Source: Cedecea colo
Lineage (GTDB): Bacteria > Pseudomonadota > Gammaproteobacteria > Enterobacterales > Enterobacteriaceae
Reading direction: 5' to 3'
DNA length: 64,000 nt
Assembly: GCF_011808225.1 (NCBI RefSeq)
Contig: NZ_SOYS01000001.1
Location: 818,924 to 882,923, forward strand
The notes beneath the pieces were generated by a model. The model was not told the DNA's origin. It saw only the letters and a list, made by a program, of their open reading frames with translations, and did no database searches. Of this stretch, positions 38,408 to 47,435 are shown piece by piece (position 1 is the stretch's first letter; the number at the start of each line of letters is the position of its first letter). The position numbers were made by a program, and so were the translations under genes.

Positions 38408-38590
38408 ATGACTCAACATCGAGGCGGTTCAGGTAATTTTGCCGAAGACAAAGATAAAGCATCTGAAGCCGGTAAGAAAGGCGGCCAACATAGCGGCGGG
38501 AATTTTAAAAACGATCCCCAACGCGCCTCAGAAGCAGGTCGCAAAGGTGGTGAAAATAGCCACGGGGGCGGACGTAAATCCGAGTCGTAA
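38408..38590 (+). CDS. yciG: KGG-repeat stress protein YciG
   Basis: A 60-residue very hydrophilic protein with repeated KGG motifs: KKGGQHSGGNFKND and RKGGENSHGGGRKS. It closely matches E. coli YciG (RGGSGNFAEDxxKAS opening). YciG is a sigma-S-dependent protein needed for swarming or stress survival; its biochemical role is unknown. ATG has GAGGAG upstream. It is followed by yciF as in E. coli yciGFE, but yciE is not found here. Confidence 0.95.
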   Translation: MTQHRGGSGNFAEDKDKASEAGKKGGQHSGGNFKNDPQRASEAGRKGGENSHGGGRKSES

Positions 38591-38693
38591 GCTGACCGGC
38601 GCAGACTGAAACCTCATCAGTGTGGGCGGATTTGCATGGACAAATCTGCTCATGCTCCTTGATATGAAATAAAGAGCGAATTCTGGAGCGATC

Positions 38694-39194
38694 ATGCAGA
38701 TCAAAACCATTGAAGACCTTTTTGTTCACCTTTTATCAGACACATACAGTGCTGAAAAGCAATTAACGCGGGCCCTGCCCAAACTTGCCCGAGCCTCTGA
38801 AAACCCTAAGCTTAGCGACGCTTTCACCAGCCACCTGGAAGAGACCCGGGGCCATGTGGAGCGCATCGATCAGGTGGTAGACAGTATTCCTGAGTTCCGT
38901 TTAAAACGTATGAAATGCGTTGCGATGGAAGGGTTAATTGAAGAAGGCCAGGAAGTGATTGATAGCGTTGATAAAGGTGCGGTGCGTGACGCAGGTTTAA
39001 TTGCTGCGGCACAGAAAGTTGAGCACTATGAGATAGCTTCTTACGGCACGCTATGTACTCTGGCGGAAATGCTGGGATACACACAAGCAAAAACGCTGCT
39101 TGGGCAAACTCTCGAAGAGGAAAAATCAGCCGACAATAAATTAACCACCCTCGCCGAATCAGGAATTAATCAAAACGCGAAACAAAAAAAATGA
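38694..39194 (+). CDS. yciF: Ferritin-like DUF892 protein YciF
   Basis: Ferritin-like four-helix protein of the DUF892/YciF family, induced by osmotic and stationary-phase stress. It is 166 residues, the E. coli length, starting MQIKTIEDLFVHLLSDTYSA. Possible metal ligands are in HLEETRGHVERIDQV and QKVEHYEIASYGTL, where Glu and His are spaced as in di-iron proteins. It lies 103 nt after yciG; a terminator hairpin follows. Confidence 0.95.
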   Translation: MQIKTIEDLFVHLLSDTYSAEKQLTRALPKLARASENPKLSDAFTSHLEETRGHVERIDQVVDSIPEFRLKRMKCVAMEGLIEEGQEVIDSVDKGAVRDAGLIAAAQKVEHYEIASYGTLCTLAEMLGYTQAKTLLGQTLEEEKSADNKLTTLAESGINQNAKQKK

Positions 39195-39199
39195 GACTA

Positions 39200-39232
39200 T
39201 GCCCGGCTTATAATGCCGGGCTAATTTTTACC
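39200..39232 (+). terminator. Terminator after yciF
   Basis: GCCCGGC and GCCGGGC arms around TTATAAT, then TAATTTTT, 8 nt after the yciF stop. The next 250 nt to gcd are AT-rich, with TATATGCTTT near 39450 as a possible -10 box. Confidence 0.7.
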
Positions 39233-39488
39233 GCTGCCGAATATTTTCCCACATCCGCATTATAGATTTTTTGCTTATTCGAACTCTCACCCCGTTTAAA
39301 ACCAGCGCTTTAAAAAAGTAACTAAAAAATATATTTTGTAAAATTTAGAGACAATCTTTTCCCTGATTTTGCGCCTTGATTCACAAGGAATTTTATAAAT
39401 CTATACGTCTCGCTTCTCTTTTTCGGCTCTTTCTCCCCATTTCCTTTATATGCTTTATTATTCTTTCCTTCACCAGTGAAGTGACATA

Positions 39489-41897
39489 ATGAAAAAATCC
39501 TGGTTTTCCTTAGTTTCGTTGACAGGGATATTTATTGTCCTGCTTGGCGTAACCTGGCTTGCGTTAGGAGGCTGGCTGGCTGCGCTGGGCGGTACGCCCT
39601 GGTATATACTTTTTGGCGTCGGATTTTTATTGAGCGGCATCTGGCTTGCGCGTTACCGGAGCGCGGGGCTCGGACTTTACCTGCTTACTTTTATCGCCTG
39701 TGCTGTATGGGCGGTAAGCGAGGTGGGACTTGATGGCTGGCAGCTTATGCCGCGTTTATTTGGTCTCGCCGTACTCGGCATCTGGGTGAGCATGCCCTGG
39801 ATTACCCGGCCCCTGACGCCGCAAAGAAAGCCCTGGTTCAGCGGTTTACTGCCGGGCTGTCTCTATCTCGCAGCCATTGCGGGCATATTCTATGCGGGCT
39901 GGCAGGTCACTGATTCACGCTTTGTACAACACCAGCCGCTCCCGGAGGCCAAAGCTGGCGCTGCGCCTGCCCGGGAAACAGACGCTAACGACTGGCATTT
40001 TTACGGCCGCACCGCCGCCGGCCAGCGATTTTCACCGCTGGAACAGTTAACCCCCGGCAATGTCAGCCAGTTAAAGCCTGCCTGGGAATACCATACGGGA
40101 GATACCCAGCGTAAAGGAGAGGACAAGGCCGGACGGGAATTTAACTTTGAGGTGACGCCTGTTAAGGTCGGAAACGTGCTTTATATTTGCACGCCGCACC
40201 GCCAGGTGATTGCGCTTGACGCCACCACCGGCAAGCAACGCTGGCGGTTTGATCCTCATCCCGACACGGCGGCAAATGAATATCTCGCCTGCCGCGGTGT
40301 GGCATACAGCAAGGCGATTGACGACAAAAGCTGTCCGGAAAAAATCATTACCACCACCAGCAATGCGCGAATGGTCGCGCTTAATGCGCAAACGGGTAAG
40401 CCCTGCGCCTCATTCGGCGATCGGGGTTTTGTCAGCCTGACCGATCATATGGGAGAGGTTCCGCCAGGTTTCCATTTCATCACCTCGCAGCCTCTGGTCA
40501 TGGACAACAAAATTGTGCTCGGCGGCTGGATATACGATAACCAGGCGACCGGAGAACCTTCTGGCGTGGTGCGGGCCTATGATGTCGACACGGGCAAGCT
40601 CGCATGGAGTTGGGACATGGGACGAAATCCGCAAAACGCGCCGCTAAAACCAGGCGAAGAATACACGCGTGGAACGCCTAACGGCTGGGGAACCTATACT
40701 GCTGACCCCGAGCTGGGCCTGGTTTATATTCCGCTGGGTAATGCCACACCGGATTATTACGGCGCAAAAAGGCGTCCCTATGACGATAAATACTCCAGCG
40801 CGCTGGTGGCGCTGGATATCCATACCGGGCTTGAACGCTGGCATTTCCAGACCGTGCATCATGATGTCTGGGACTACGATCTTCCCATTGGCCCGACGCT
40901 TGTGGATTTGCCTGACGGGCAAGGCGAGTCCGTTCCGGCATTGATTCAGACGACCAAAATGGGGCAACTTTTTATGCTGGACAGGCGCACGGGCAAACCT
41001 CTTGCACAGGTTGAAGAAAAACCCGTTCCCACGTCTCCTTCTCTGCCCGGCGAGCATCTTTCTGCCACCCAGCCGGATTCTGTCGGTATGCCCAATCTTG
41101 CTCCACCGGATCTTAAAGAGACGGATATGTGGGGCGCCACTCCCGTCGATCAGCTCTGGTGCCGGATTCAGTTCCACCGTTTCCGCTATCAGGGCCGATT
41201 TACGCCGCCGGCTGAAGGCACGTCGATTGCCTATCCGGCGTTTGATGGCGTGATGGACTGGTACGGCGCTTCTGTCGATCCGCTCCGCCACGTGCTCATT
41301 GCCAACATCAGCTATATTCCCTTCACCATGCAGATCCTTAAATCTGGTGAAGCGATTAAACAGGGTTTAATGAAAAACTGGGCGGGATGGGGAAGCAAAG
41401 AGGCTTATCCAAAGCCTAAAGAATTTGCTGTCGGGCCGCAATACGGCACGCCATGGGCTGCGGTAGTGAAACCCTGGCTGACGGCTTTAGGCGCACCATG
41501 CAGCGCGCCGCCGTGGGGCAAACTGGTTGCCATAGACCTGACAACGCGCAAAATCGCCTGGGAACGCCCGGCAGGTACGACGCGGAATATGAATATCTTC
41601 GGGACGCATACCAACGCGCCATTGCCTACAGGTATTTTCATGATCGGGGGTAATATCGTGACGCGCAGCGGTTTGATTTTTATGGGCGCTACCGCTGATA
41701 ACTACCTGCGGGCCTTTGATGAAATGAACGGCAAAGAACTCTGGCGCGCGCGTCTGCCGGCTGGCGGGCAGGCAACGCCGATAACCTATATGGGAACTGA
41801 CGGCAGGCAGTTTGTGTTGATTGCCGCAGGCGGGCATGGCGGCCTGGGGACTAAGTCAGGCGATGCCCTGCTCGCCTACGCTTTGCCCCGGCAATAG
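39489..41897 (+). CDS. gcd: Membrane-bound PQQ-dependent glucose dehydrogenase Gcd
   Basis: Periplasm-facing quinoprotein that oxidises glucose to gluconolactone and passes electrons to ubiquinone. It is 802 residues (E. coli 796): five N-terminal membrane helices to about residue 145, then an eight-bladed PQQ beta-propeller with typical segments such as WHFYGRTAAGQRFSPLEQLT and WDYDLPIGPTLVDL. The adjacent vicinal Cys region and Asp in the active site fall in conserved segments. It is in the stress island rather than its usual place. PQQ biosynthesis genes are not visible here. Confidence 0.93.
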   Translation: MKKSWFSLVSLTGIFIVLLGVTWLALGGWLAALGGTPWYILFGVGFLLSGIWLARYRSAGLGLYLLTFIACAVWAVSEVGLDGWQLMPRLFGLAVLGIWVSMPWITRPLTPQRKPWFSGLLPGCLYLAAIAGIFYAGWQVTDSRFVQHQPLPEAKAGAAPARETDANDWHFYGRTAAGQRFSPLEQLTPGNVSQLKPAWEYHTGDTQRKGEDKAGREFNFEVTPVKVGNVLYICTPHRQVIALDATTGKQRWRFDPHPDTAANEYLACRGVAYSKAIDDKSCPEKIITTTSNARMVALNAQTGKPCASFGDRGFVSLTDHMGEVPPGFHFITSQPLVMDNKIVLGGWIYDNQATGEPSGVVRAYDVDTGKLAWSWDMGRNPQNAPLKPGEEYTRGTPNGWGTYTADPELGLVYIPLGNATPDYYGAKRRPYDDKYSSALVALDIHTGLERWHFQTVHHDVWDYDLPIGPTLVDLPDGQGESVPALIQTTKMGQLFMLDRRTGKPLAQVEEKPVPTSPSLPGEHLSATQPDSVGMPNLAPPDLKETDMWGATPVDQLWCRIQFHRFRYQGRFTPPAEGTSIAYPAFDGVMDWYGASVDPLRHVLIANISYIPFTMQILKSGEAIKQGLMKNWAGWGSKEAYPKPKEFAVGPQYGTPWAAVVKPWLTALGAPCSAPPWGKLVAIDLTTRKIAWERPAGTTRNMNIFGTHTNAPLPTGIFMIGGNIVTRSGLIFMGATADNYLRAFDEMNGKELWRARLPAGGQATPITYMGTDGRQFVLIAAGGHGGLGTKSGDALLAYALPRQ

Positions 41898-41921
41898 CCT
41901 GCCTGAAGGCTCTGGTTCACC

Positions 41922-41960
41922 GCATTCTGTAACGGGCTTGATGTCACCGTTACAGGATGC
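41922..41960. terminator. Bidirectional hairpin between gcd and the glutaredoxin fusion
   Basis: CTGTAACGG and CCGTTACAG are perfect arms that extend with one mismatch to GCAT/ATGC, between convergent genes. There is no clear T-run. Confidence 0.5.
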
Positions 41961-41971
41961 GGAACATGAGT

Positions 41972-42718
41972 TTAAAATAGCGCCTTCGCCGCCATGGCAA
42001 TCCCCATCGCCACCATTAACAGATTTTCCGTAAGCGATATAAATCCAAGCGGGACGTTGCTGTCTCCGCCTACGCAGGCGCATTTCAGCTCACGCTTGTC
42101 AATGTAGACGGCTTTAATCACCGAGACCGCACCGACCGTACCAATAAATAACGCAACCGGCGCCGAGATAAAGGTTAAGACGGAAGCAATCATTAAGATG
42201 CCCGCCAGCGCCTCGCCAAAGGGATAAAGGTAGCTATAGGGCACCCAGCGTCGCGCCAGTAAATCGTAGCCCAGGAACATAGTTGAAAACTGCTCAACGT
42301 CGCGGAGCTTCAGCATCGCCAACAGGCACATACTGAAGGCAATAAACCATGCCAGAACCCGCAATGTTAAGGGATTGCCGAACGCAATATAGCCCGCTGC
42401 AATGGCCATCAGCGCCGCGATAGCAAAGACCACTAACACTGGCTGATAAGAGGTTTGTTTGCTCCCCGGCACTGCCTTGCCAAAATATTTTCGAAGCTCG
42501 TCGTAACCACCGATGCGTTTACCTTCGATGAAAATCTGCGGCGTCGTTTTTACCTGGTGCTCGGCCTGAAAGCGATCGGTTTCCTCCCGGCTGGTCAGCC
42601 AGCGATCGTCAACGGCAAAACCCTGACGCTTTAATAAATAACGGGCTTTCAGGCCATATGGGCAGATATGCTCTTTCATGACCATACGATAAAGGGTGGC
42701 TGTCTTCTTATCTGGCAT
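41972..42718 (-). CDS. Glutaredoxin-MauE fusion membrane protein
   Basis: A 248-residue protein that joins an N-terminal glutaredoxin-like domain (residues 1-82, CPYG active site in EHICPYGLKARYLLKRQGF, TTPQIFIEGKRIGGYDEL) to a MauE/DoxX-type membrane domain with about four helices (residues 95-245). A Cys pair CAC in RELKCACVGGDS lies in the last loop, similar to MauE-type redox proteins. It probably moves reducing power across the membrane for thiol exchange; the partner is unknown. A CTACACT box (42751-42758, complement) upstream looks like a sigma-S -10. Confidence 0.85.
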   Translation of the reverse strand: MPDKKTATLYRMVMKEHICPYGLKARYLLKRQGFAVDDRWLTSREETDRFQAEHQVKTTPQIFIEGKRIGGYDELRKYFGKAVPGSKQTSYQPVLVVFAIAALMAIAAGYIAFGNPLTLRVLAWFIAFSMCLLAMLKLRDVEQFSTMFLGYDLLARRWVPYSYLYPFGEALAGILMIASVLTFISAPVALFIGTVGAVSVIKAVYIDKRELKCACVGGDSNVPLGFISLTENLLMVAMGIAMAAKALF

Positions 42719-42744
42719 AAAAATCTCCGCTCAGGGTGTGCTTA

Positions 42745-42758
42745 TTTATCAGTGTAGC
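42745..42758 (-). promoter_or_regulatory. Sigma-S-like -10 of the glutaredoxin fusion
   Basis: On the minus strand GCTACACTGATAA carries the CTAYACT core of sigma-S promoters, about 30 nt before the start codon. No strong -35 box is seen, which is usual for sigma-S promoters. Confidence 0.4.
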
Positions 42759-42935
42759 AAGCGGCTTTTTACGGCTCCGACCCGTTCAAAATGGATAAAG
42801 CCTCGCTGCGGTCGCTATCTCTTCGTGGCGGCTGGTTGTAACCGGGTATGAATTATTGAAATGTGCGACTTCGCCTGAAAATAAATATGGCTGATTTGGG
42901 TACAGTAACGGCTGGATTTAAAGCGAGGGACAAGT

Positions 42936-43271
42936 ATGAAAAACATCATCATCAGTATGATTGCCAAGATTTCGAAGATGGATGCAGAATCAAAATTGCT
43001 GACCGCCCAGGTAGAGGCTCAGTCGCTGCTGCTGAGCGCCATGTTGCTCGCGGTGGGGAAAGAAGGCGGCCTGGAACAGATTGTTGAAAGCGTTAAAAAA
43101 GCCATTAATACCGCGCTTGAAGCCTCAGATAATCTTTTAAAAAGCGATACGGAACTCCTGCTGGCCCAGTTCAACGAACTGCTTTCATTAACGCAGCGCC
43201 TGGCAAAAGCTGATACAGAAATTGATGTTAAAGCCTTACACGGGTTATCGGCAGGGCCAGATTCAAAGTAG
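42936..43271 (+). CDS. IraP-like RssB anti-adaptor
   Basis: A 111-residue protein that resembles IraP, the anti-adaptor that binds RssB and stops ClpXP from degrading sigma-S. The N-terminal half lines up with IraP: MKNIIISMIAKISKMDAESK, then LLTAQVEAQSLLLSAMLL, and later SDTELLLAQFNELLSLTQ against the DTELL segment. It is longer than E. coli IraP (86 residues) by a C-terminal tail. It is alpha-helical and probably coiled-coil. GAGGGA precedes the ATG. Assignment rests on short matches read by eye. If right, the island both depends on and stabilises sigma-S. Confidence 0.65.
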   Translation: MKNIIISMIAKISKMDAESKLLTAQVEAQSLLLSAMLLAVGKEGGLEQIVESVKKAINTALEASDNLLKSDTELLLAQFNELLSLTQRLAKADTEIDVKALHGLSAGPDSK

Positions 43272-43328
43272 GCGGCAAGGCGACCTGATAGCGGTCGTGA
43301 CAGGTTTTTAACCACGCTGCGCATCTTG

Positions 43329-43338
43329 TCTATACTTA
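43329..43338 (+). promoter_or_regulatory. Sigma-S-like -10 of the CsbD-like gene
   Basis: TCTATACTTA is a near-perfect sigma-S extended -10 (KCTAYRCTTA). The start codon lies 30 nt downstream of it. Confidence 0.55.
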
Positions 43339-43367
43339 CGATTACATTCGCGTCAAAGGAGTTTGAA

Positions 43368-43616
43368 ATGTTTGAGAAAGCAGAAGATAAGGTCAATGAA
43401 GCCGCGGGCAAGGCGCAGGAAGTATTCGGTCGCACCACTAACAGCCCGGGCGACACGGTAAAAGGCATGGCGCAAAAATATGCATCGCAGGCGAGCAACG
43501 CCACCCGGGATGCTACCGACACGCTCAGAGATCAGGTTACATCGAATCCCATCGGCGGTCTGGCGATAGCTGGCGCCGTCGGTATTGTTATTGGCTATCT
43601 TCTCGGCCGCAAATAA
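43368..43616 (+). CDS. CsbD/DUF883-like stress protein
   Basis: The start is ATG at 43368 with AAAGGAG upstream, giving 82 residues. The N-terminal half (MFEKAEDKVNEAAGKAQEVF) has the repeated charged-helix pattern of CsbD-like stress proteins. The C-terminal half ends in a membrane helix, NPIGGLAIAGAVGIVIGYLL, and GRK, as in ElaB/YqjD (DUF883) proteins that anchor to the inner membrane. Proteins of that type are sigma-S dependent in E. coli. The function is unknown. Confidence 0.75.
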   Translation: MFEKAEDKVNEAAGKAQEVFGRTTNSPGDTVKGMAQKYASQASNATRDATDTLRDQVTSNPIGGLAIAGAVGIVIGYLLGRK

Positions 43617-43713
43617 CACTCAGCCAGCACGCGCTGTTAACTCTTTTTTCTTCCAGCGTCACCAGCCCCTGTCCTGCATTATTTGCGGGCCAGGGCGCTG
43701 TGCGTATCCCTGA

Positions 43714-43742
43714 TTGACACCGGCAGCGTTAGCCTGTAGATT
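43714..43742 (+). promoter_or_regulatory. Sigma-70 promoter of the third tRNA-Val
   Basis: TTGACA and TAGATT are separated by exactly 17 nt, about 66 nt ahead of the tRNA. The tRNA is thus likely expressed on its own. Confidence 0.6.
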
Positions 43743-43808
43743 AAGCGGGTAATAAATAAGTAAATCGCTTAATTATCAAGGCGTTATTTTTATAAAAACC
43801 TTTCCAGT

Positions 43809-43885
43809 GCGTTCATAGCTCAGTTGGTTAGAGCACCACCTTGACATGGTGGGGGTCGTTGGTTCGAGTCCAATTGAACGCACCA
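43809..43885 (+). tRNA. tRNA-Val (anticodon GAC), third copy
   Basis: A 77-nt gene identical by eye to the tRNA at 31088, with encoded CCA. It marks the right edge of the island. E. coli has only two tRNA-Val(GAC) genes at this locus, so this copy is extra or was split from a triple array. Confidence 0.96.
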
Positions 43886-44254
43886 TTTTTTACCCTTTTC
43901 TTGTTGTTATAACTTCTAACATTATTCTGACGCGTCGATAACAGCCGCTGTAAATCTGTACACCCCCCTTGCTGAAACGCCGTTTTTAATTCCTTTCCCG
44001 GCAACTTGCCCTTATAATACGCGCGTTCCTAACTTGAATGGTTTCAGCGCATTGGACTGCCTTTATAATAGACAATTATGCCCTTTTCCCCGGCTGGCTG
44101 AACCGCAAGCATACTTTCCTCTGCACGCTTTATCTCCGTCACCTATCCTTACCAGGTGTCACTTTTACAATACCAGCTTTGGTTTCCGCTCCGGCGACCG
44201 TATCAGCCGGAACCGAGTTTTAACGATCCTTCTCAACTTACAGATAAGACTGTC
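43886..44254 (+). promoter_or_regulatory. pykF leader with a probable Cra site
   Basis: No gene is seen in this 369-nt gap. GCTGAAACGCCGTT at 43971-43984 fits the Cra (FruR) consensus, and pykF is a known Cra target that Cra represses. A short -10-like TATAAT (near 44014) lies downstream of it. The open frame running into pykF from 44156 has no family match and is not taken as coding. Confidence 0.5.
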
Positions 44255-45667
44255 ATGAAAAAGACTAAAATTGTTTGCACCATCGGTCCGAAAACCGAAT
44301 CCGAAGAGATGCTGACCAAAATGCTCGACGCGGGCATGAACGTTATGCGTCTGAACTTTTCTCATGGTGACTATGAAGAGCACGGCCAGCGCATCAAAAA
44401 TCTGCGCAACGTGGTCAGCAAAACCGGCAAGAAAGCTGCCATTTTGCTGGATACCAAAGGCCCTGAAATTCGTACCATCAAACTGGAAGGCGGCAACGAC
44501 GTCTCTCTGAAAGCAGGCCAGTCTTTCACCTTCACGACCGACAAAACCGTCGTGGGCAACAGCGACATCGTTGCTGTGACCTATGAAGGCTTTACCAGCG
44601 ATCTGAGCGTGGGTAACACCGTGCTGGTTGACGATGGTCTGATCGGTATGGAAGTCACTGCTATCGAAGGCAAGAACGTTGTTTGTAAAGTGCTGAACAA
44701 CGGCGACCTGGGCGAGAACAAAGGCGTTAACCTGCCGGGCGTTTCCATCGCTCTGCCTGCGCTTGCTGAGAAAGACAAACAGGACCTGATCTTTGGCTGC
44801 GAGCAAGGCGTTGATTTCGTTGCTGCATCCTTCATCCGTAAGCGTTCAGACGTGGTTGAAATCCGTGAGCACCTAAAAGCCCACGGCGGCGAGAATATCC
44901 AGATCATCTCCAAAATCGAAAACCAGGAAGGCCTGAATAACTTCGACGAAATCCTCGAAGCTTCCGACGGCATTATGGTTGCTCGTGGTGACCTGGGCGT
45001 GGAAATCCCTGTAGAAGAAGTGATCTTCGCGCAGAAAATGATGATCGAGAAATGCGTTCGCGCTCGTAAAGTGGTGATCACCGCGACGCAGATGCTCGAC
45101 TCGATGATTAAAAACCCGCGTCCTACCCGCGCTGAAGCAGGCGACGTGGCTAACGCCATCATCGACGGCACCGATGCCGTTATGCTCTCTGGCGAATCCG
45201 CGAAGGGTAAATACCCGCTGGAAGCGGTGACCATCATGGCAACCATCTGCGAACGTACCGACCGCGTAATGACCAGCCGTCTGGATAACAACCACGACAG
45301 CCGTAAGCTGCGCATCACCGAAGCGGTTTGCCGCGGTGCGGTGGAAACTGCCGAGAAACTGGAAGCGCCGCTGATCGTTGTGGCAACCCAGGGCGGTAAA
45401 TCTGCTAAAGCCGTACGTAAATACTTCCCGAACGCTACCATTCTGGCGCTGACTACTAACGAAGTCACTGCTCGTCAGCTCGTGCTGAGCAAAGGCGTGG
45501 TTCCGCAGCTGGTGAAAGAAATCGCCTCTACCGACGATTTCTACCGTCTGGGTAAAGATGTCGCTCTGGAAAGCGGTCTGGCCCGCAAAGGCGACATCGT
45601 TGTGATGGTTTCCGGCGCCCTGGTTCCAAGCGGTACAACCAATACTGCATCCGTTCACGTTCTGTAA
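44255..45667 (+). CDS. pykF: Pyruvate kinase I
   Basis: Glycolytic enzyme that makes ATP and pyruvate from phosphoenolpyruvate, activated by fructose 1,6-bisphosphate. It is 470 residues from ATG at 44255, the E. coli length. It begins [20 protein letters not shown], with [10 protein letters not shown], the Mg-binding [12 protein letters not shown] and the cation loop [18 protein letters not shown]. Codon use is strongly biased, as expected for a highly expressed gene. Confidence 0.98.
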   Translation: MKKTKIVCTIGPKTESEEMLTKMLDAGMNVMRLNFSHGDYEEHGQRIKNLRNVVSKTGKKAAILLDTKGPEIRTIKLEGGNDVSLKAGQSFTFTTDKTVVGNSDIVAVTYEGFTSDLSVGNTVLVDDGLIGMEVTAIEGKNVVCKVLNNGDLGENKGVNLPGVSIALPALAEKDKQDLIFGCEQGVDFVAASFIRKRSDVVEIREHLKAHGGENIQIISKIENQEGLNNFDEILEASDGIMVARGDLGVEIPVEEVIFAQKMMIEKCVRARKVVITATQMLDSMIKNPRPTRAEAGDVANAIIDGTDAVMLSGESAKGKYPLEAVTIMATICERTDRVMTSRLDNNHDSRKLRITEAVCRGAVETAEKLEAPLIVVATQGGKSAKAVRKYFPNATILALTTNEVTARQLVLSKGVVPQLVKEIASTDDFYRLGKDVALESGLARKGDIVVMVSGALVPSGTTNTASVHVL

Positions 45668-45694
45668 TTTTACATTGCGAACGAATATTTTGTT

Positions 45695-45721
45695 AAAAAG
45701 CGCCTGCGGGCGCTTTTTTTA
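45695..45721 (+). terminator. Terminator after pykF
   Basis: AAAAAGCGCC and GGGCGCTTTTTTT arms around TGC, 30 nt after the pykF stop. Confidence 0.85.
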
Positions 45722-45889
45722 TTGCTTTAATAGACCGTATTAATAAAAAAGCAAATCGGCTTAAACTATTTAAGCGAAATTTAATTAAGATGAATCCGAT
45801 GAAAGCGCCCTGTTTTCTCAGTTTTTTTTAACTTCTCGCCCCGGTTCGGTGTTTCTTTGAGCGAACGATCAAATTTAAGTGCATTCCCA

Positions 45890-46211
<322 letters not shown>

Positions 46212-46224
46212 GAGTAACTGGAAT

Positions 46225-46255
46225 AAAATGGCGCACAATGTGCGCCATTTTTTTG
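46225..46255. terminator. Terminator after lpp
   Basis: AATGGCGCAC and GTGCGCCATT arms, then TTTTTTT, 14 nt after the lpp stop; convergent with ldtE. Confidence 0.85.
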
Positions 46256-46285
46256 CCTGAATTAAAAACCCCGCTGAATCCTTCC

Positions 46286-47335
46286 CTAACGCATCACTAC
46301 GCTATTTTGTCCGCTAACCAGTGTTCCGGTCGCCTCGGATACTGGCGCAGCTTCTGGAGCCGCTCTGACGCTCTGTAGAGGGTTATTAGTTAGCGACTGC
46401 AAAGGTACGCTCTGTGGCTCGTTAATGAGCACCGGATATCCCGCGCGACGCGTAATGGCCCGGTCAACCTGCGTTTTATCACTCAACGGGTCATCGATAA
46501 ACGAACCAAACGCAGCGGAAATAGCAATTGGCACGGTTTGCGGGTTCTCCCAGTCATTACGTGACAGCGGCTGATGCACTTCAACATAACGTTTTCCATC
46601 CGGCTCAACGGTATACTTCACGGGCTCATTGATAATTTCAACCCGGGTTCCCCATGCAGCCTGGCTAAATAACGCTTTGATATCCGGCGCGCGCATCCTC
46701 ATACAACCGGAACTGACGCGCAGCCCGATACTGTTACGCGCGTTCGTGCCGTGAATTAAATACTCGCCGCCGCCTTTCTCCAGACGCAGCGCGTAACGTC
46801 CCAGCGGGTTATTTGGCCCGGCGGGAACAACGGCCGGCAAATTAATACCCTGAGCCGCAGAACGGGCACGAATATTTGCGGTTGGCGTCCAGCTTGGGTT
46901 GGGGATTTTCTGACTGATACGCGTTACCATCACGGGAGTTTCACGCCCCAGTTGCCCGATACCTAACGGATAGACTTCCACACGATTTTGCCCCGGCGGA
47001 TAGTAATACAGCCGCAGCTCGGCCAGGTTGATAACAATTCCCTCATGCGGCGTATCCGGCAGGATCATTTGTGAGGGGATAATTAATTCGCTGCCCGGTT
47101 TTGGTAAAAAAGGATCGACGGTATTGTTCGCCTCCAGCAGTAAAAGCACGCCGGTATTGTATTTAGCGGCTACCGCTTCAAGGTTTTTACCGTCATTCGG
47201 GACAATATACGTTTTATTTTCGCCAATTATCCGGCTGCCCGGTGGCGGTAATAAATAGTCAACTGCCCACGCCGACTGGCTTACAGCCAGCGCACCGATA
47301 AAAAGAAGTGTTATTTTATTGAACGCGCATTTCAT
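46286..47335 (-). CDS. ldtE: L,D-transpeptidase LdtE (YnhG)
   Basis: Periplasmic transpeptidase that forms mDAP-mDAP (3-3) cross-links in peptidoglycan. It is 349 residues (E. coli 334), with signal peptide ending SQSAWA, a LysM-like domain ([20 protein letters not shown]) and a YkuD domain. The catalytic site is [20 protein letters not shown], where the usual His-Gly before Cys is Ser-Gly as in related enterobacterial Ldt proteins. A 15-residue longer C-terminus, rich in Pro and Ala, is the only difference in build. Confidence 0.95.
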   Translation of the reverse strand: MKCAFNKITLLFIGALAVSQSAWAVDYLLPPPGSRIIGENKTYIVPNDGKNLEAVAAKYNTGVLLLLEANNTVDPFLPKPGSELIIPSQMILPDTPHEGIVINLAELRLYYYPPGQNRVEVYPLGIGQLGRETPVMVTRISQKIPNPSWTPTANIRARSAAQGINLPAVVPAGPNNPLGRYALRLEKGGGEYLIHGTNARNSIGLRVSSGCMRMRAPDIKALFSQAAWGTRVEIINEPVKYTVEPDGKRYVEVHQPLSRNDWENPQTVPIAISAAFGSFIDDPLSDKTQVDRAITRRAGYPVLINEPQSVPLQSLTNNPLQSVRAAPEAAPVSEATGTLVSGQNSVVMR

Positions 47336-47435
47336 ATTGTATTCCTGTATTCACCGACATAACGTCGGAATGCTGAAAGCCCGGCGAGGTAATAAAATTA
47401 CCTCGCGTTAACAGGATGAAAGCTGTTCTTTTAGT

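Larger units (their letters stand above)
31260..43808. other. Accessory stress island between tRNA-Val genes
   Basis: About 12.5 kb between the second tRNA-Val and a third tRNA-Val(GAC) at 43809. It holds a DJ-1 protein, cydAB-like oxidase, GH13 enzyme, SDR, yciG/yciF, gcd, glutaredoxin-MauE fusion, IraP-like and CsbD-like genes. None of the E. coli genes found between valW and pykF are here. No integrase, transposase or other mobility gene is seen, so it may be an old island or a replacement segment. Confidence 0.7.

Noticed and set aside
31260..43885. Reading the tRNA-flanked island as an active integrative element
   Set aside because: No integrase, excisionase, conjugation or phage genes are present, and the flanking tRNAs were not shown to be attachment sites.
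44156..44254. A possible 33-residue N-terminal extension of pykF
   Set aside because: The enterobacterial PykF start [11 protein letters not shown] is at 44255, and the added region contains promoter-like and Cra-like sequence instead.
44581..45658. Long antisense frames (295 and 261 codons) opposite pykF
   Set aside because: pykF has strong codon bias, which leaves the opposite strand open. No ribosome-binding site or family match.
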